DNA from: Vibrio cortegadensis
GTDB lineage: Bacteria > Pseudomonadota > Gammaproteobacteria > Enterobacterales > Vibrionaceae
Reading direction: 5' to 3'
Length of the DNA: 64,000 bases
Assembly (NCBI RefSeq): GCF_024347395.1
Contig: NZ_AP025472.1
Coordinates: 1,426,001 to 1,490,000 of the forward strand
Of the stretch, positions 63,023 to 64,000 are shown one piece after another. Under the pieces are notes generated by a model, which saw only the letters and a list, made by a program, of their open reading frames with translations, made no database searches and was not told the origin of the DNA. Each line of letters opens with the position of its first letter. Within the stretch, counting starts at the first letter, position 1. The position numbers and the translations under genes were made by a program.

Positions 63023-63736
63023 TTAATTAAGTAAAAACTCTTTACGACTCTCCACCCATTGTGAGTATTGAACCATTGTCTTTGTGTATAACTGACTTTG
63101 ATAATGATTGGTCAACCAGCGCTGAATATTGAGATAACCAGCTTCTACGAACCATTTACGGTCGGCTCGTGAAAACTGGCTAATAAACGGAAATAATGCG
63201 TAATCCGCTAAGCAAGAAGTCTCCCCACATAAGAATTGATGACTTGAAAGACGTTGCTCTAATTTATCAATAAAGGTTAGGCAGGGTTGTCGATACTGTG
63301 CTTGATTAGAATCGTGGTATCGGACTGACGCGCGGTACTGTTCTAGTTGTATAATAAATATGCTGTCGTTATAGGTCACAAGCTCCATCATCTCTTCACT
63401 CTGATCTTGAGACGGATATAAAGATTGAGACAAAGATTTTTGGAGGCAAGCTTCAGGAGCCTGTGTTGCTTCTCGTCGTGGGCGTCTTAGTAAGTTCATT
63501 GGGTCATTATTGGTCAATGCCCAGATCATAATATCCAAGCTTTGGTCAACGATATCACCGTTATTCAGGACTAAAACTGGCACCGTGCCTTTAGGCGAAG
63601 CCTTTAGAAGCTCTGCTGGCTTATTTCTAGTGACAATGTCACGAATCAACACAGACTGCTCTGCAAGCAGAAGGCCCATTCTTGCTCGCATGGCATAAGG
63701 GCAGCGTCGTAGTGAGTACAAAATAGGTAATGGCAC
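63023..63736 (-). CDS. Glutathione S-transferase family protein
   Basis: A 237-residue protein. The thioredoxin-like N-terminus has LYSLRRCPYAMRARMGLLLA (Cys12 as likely active residue) and the glutathione-site stretch GTVPVLVLNNGDIVDQSLDIM near residues 50-70, followed by an all-helical C-terminal domain. The CPY motif suggests an omega/beta-like or YibF/GrxB-like glutathione transferase with reductase character (inference). Divergent from the U32 peptidase gene. Confidence 0.85.
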   Translation of the reverse strand: MPLPILYSLRRCPYAMRARMGLLLAEQSVLIRDIVTRNKPAELLKASPKGTVPVLVLNNGDIVDQSLDIMIWALTNNDPMNLLRRPRREATQAPEACLQKSLSQSLYPSQDQSEEMMELVTYNDSIFIIQLEQYRASVRYHDSNQAQYRQPCLTFIDKLEQRLSSHQFLCGETSCLADYALFPFISQFSRADRKWFVEAGYLNIQRWLTNHYQSQLYTKTMVQYSQWVESRKEFLLN

Positions 63737-63789
63737 GAAAACTCTTAGGTTGAAATTGATTGTATAACTATATTTTATCGGTTGAGGTT

Positions 63790-63803
63790 CTGATGTAAAT
63801 CAA
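63790..63803 (+). promoter_or_regulatory. FNR-like box upstream of the U32 peptidase gene
   Basis: CTGATGTAAATCAA matches TTGAT-N4-ATCAA at 9 of 10 positions, about 92 bases before the ATG at 63895 and 54 bases before the divergent GST gene. Confidence 0.4.
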
Positions 63804-63894
63804 TAAAAGTCTTATTCGTGGTAATAAATAAGTGATACAGGTAGAATGCTGGCTCAAAAAAATATTACAAAATTACAAAGTGAGCAGCTTCAAA

Positions 63895-64000
63895 ATGAGT
63901 AGGAAAATTGAGTTATTAGCACCGGGTGGTGATGTTGAAGCCATTAAAGCAGCGATTGTGGCAGGTGCCAATGCGATTTACTGTGGTTTGGATACCTTTA
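63895..64000 (+). CDS. U32 family peptidase, N-terminal fragment (cut by window end)
   Basis: The first 35 codons read MSRKIELLAPGGDVEAIKAA, then IVAGANAIYCGLDTF, the unmistakable start of a U32-type protein (ELLAPGG...A..AGA.A.Y.G). U32 members in gammaproteobacteria are RNA-hydroxylation or ubiquinone-hydroxylation factors (RlhA, TrhP, UbiU/UbiV); the subgroup cannot be told from this fragment. The FNR-like box upstream would suit an anaerobic role. Confidence 0.8.
   Translation, partial: MSRKIELLAPGGDVEAIKAAIVAGANAIYCGLDTF

Overview
The window looks like a chromosomal segment of a Vibrionaceae bacterium, most likely a Vibrio. The evidence is the gene order: hutWXZ divergent from tonB1-exbB1-exbD1-hutBCD with hutA nearby; a DUF3450-TtpC-ExbB-ExbD-TonB-TPR operon of the vibrio TonB2/TonB3 type; hpd-hmgA-fahA-maiA; and typical Vibrio singletons (DUF1415, DUF3187, RlmF, MetA). 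Base composition is moderately AT-rich and even. I saw no insertion sequence, prophage, integron array or CRISPR. Assignments come from reading the sequence, not from searches.

Layout. 1-5.4 kb: M3 oligopeptidase (cut by the window edge), astE, btuCD, a MazG-like protein. 5.5-14.1 kb: housekeeping genes (DUF1415, MFS/LysR pair, glutaredoxin, YgjP-like protease, rlmF, PilW-like lipoprotein, metA behind tandem met boxes, small P-loop protein). 14.2-17.6 kb: membrane EAL protein and M20 peptidase. 17.6-22.2 kb: tyrosine/homogentisate catabolic operon behind a TyrR-like and a perfect FNR-like palindrome. 22.3-28.2 kb: two orphan periplasmic binding proteins, small proteins and a two-component system. 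28.4-42.9 kb: a metal-uptake island with a Fur-box siderophore receptor, a complete TonB2/3-type operon, then a PepSY/DUF2271/DUF4198/small His-start protein/DUF6162-like/ZnuABC-like operon with a second, ligand-poor binding protein. 43.1-45.2 kb: tRNA-Val(GAC) followed by a methyltransferase and an HNH nuclease whose N-terminus resembles the phosphorothioate-reading (SBD) domain of type IV restriction enzymes. 46.5-56.1 kb: the haem uptake/use locus (hutD-C-B, exbD1-exbB1-tonB1, hutW-X-Z, hutA). 56.5-64 kb: PAS-GGDEF-EAL protein, long RecX-like protein, DUF3187, DUF885 lipoprotein, GST and the start of a U32 peptidase.

How it fits together. About 24 kb of the window serves iron, haem and other metals, with Fur-like boxes before the siderophore receptor, the TonB operon, the PepSY operon, the hut divergent promoter and hutA. 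Two TonB energising systems lie within 20 kb of each other. The points most worth checking are the metal operon at 36.1-42.9 kb, whose two exported proteins should both start with histidine after signal cleavage; the SBD-like/HNH nuclease beside a tRNA; and a recurring pattern of short (13-19 bp) decayed tandem repeats with a different sequence at each locus in at least eight intergenic places.
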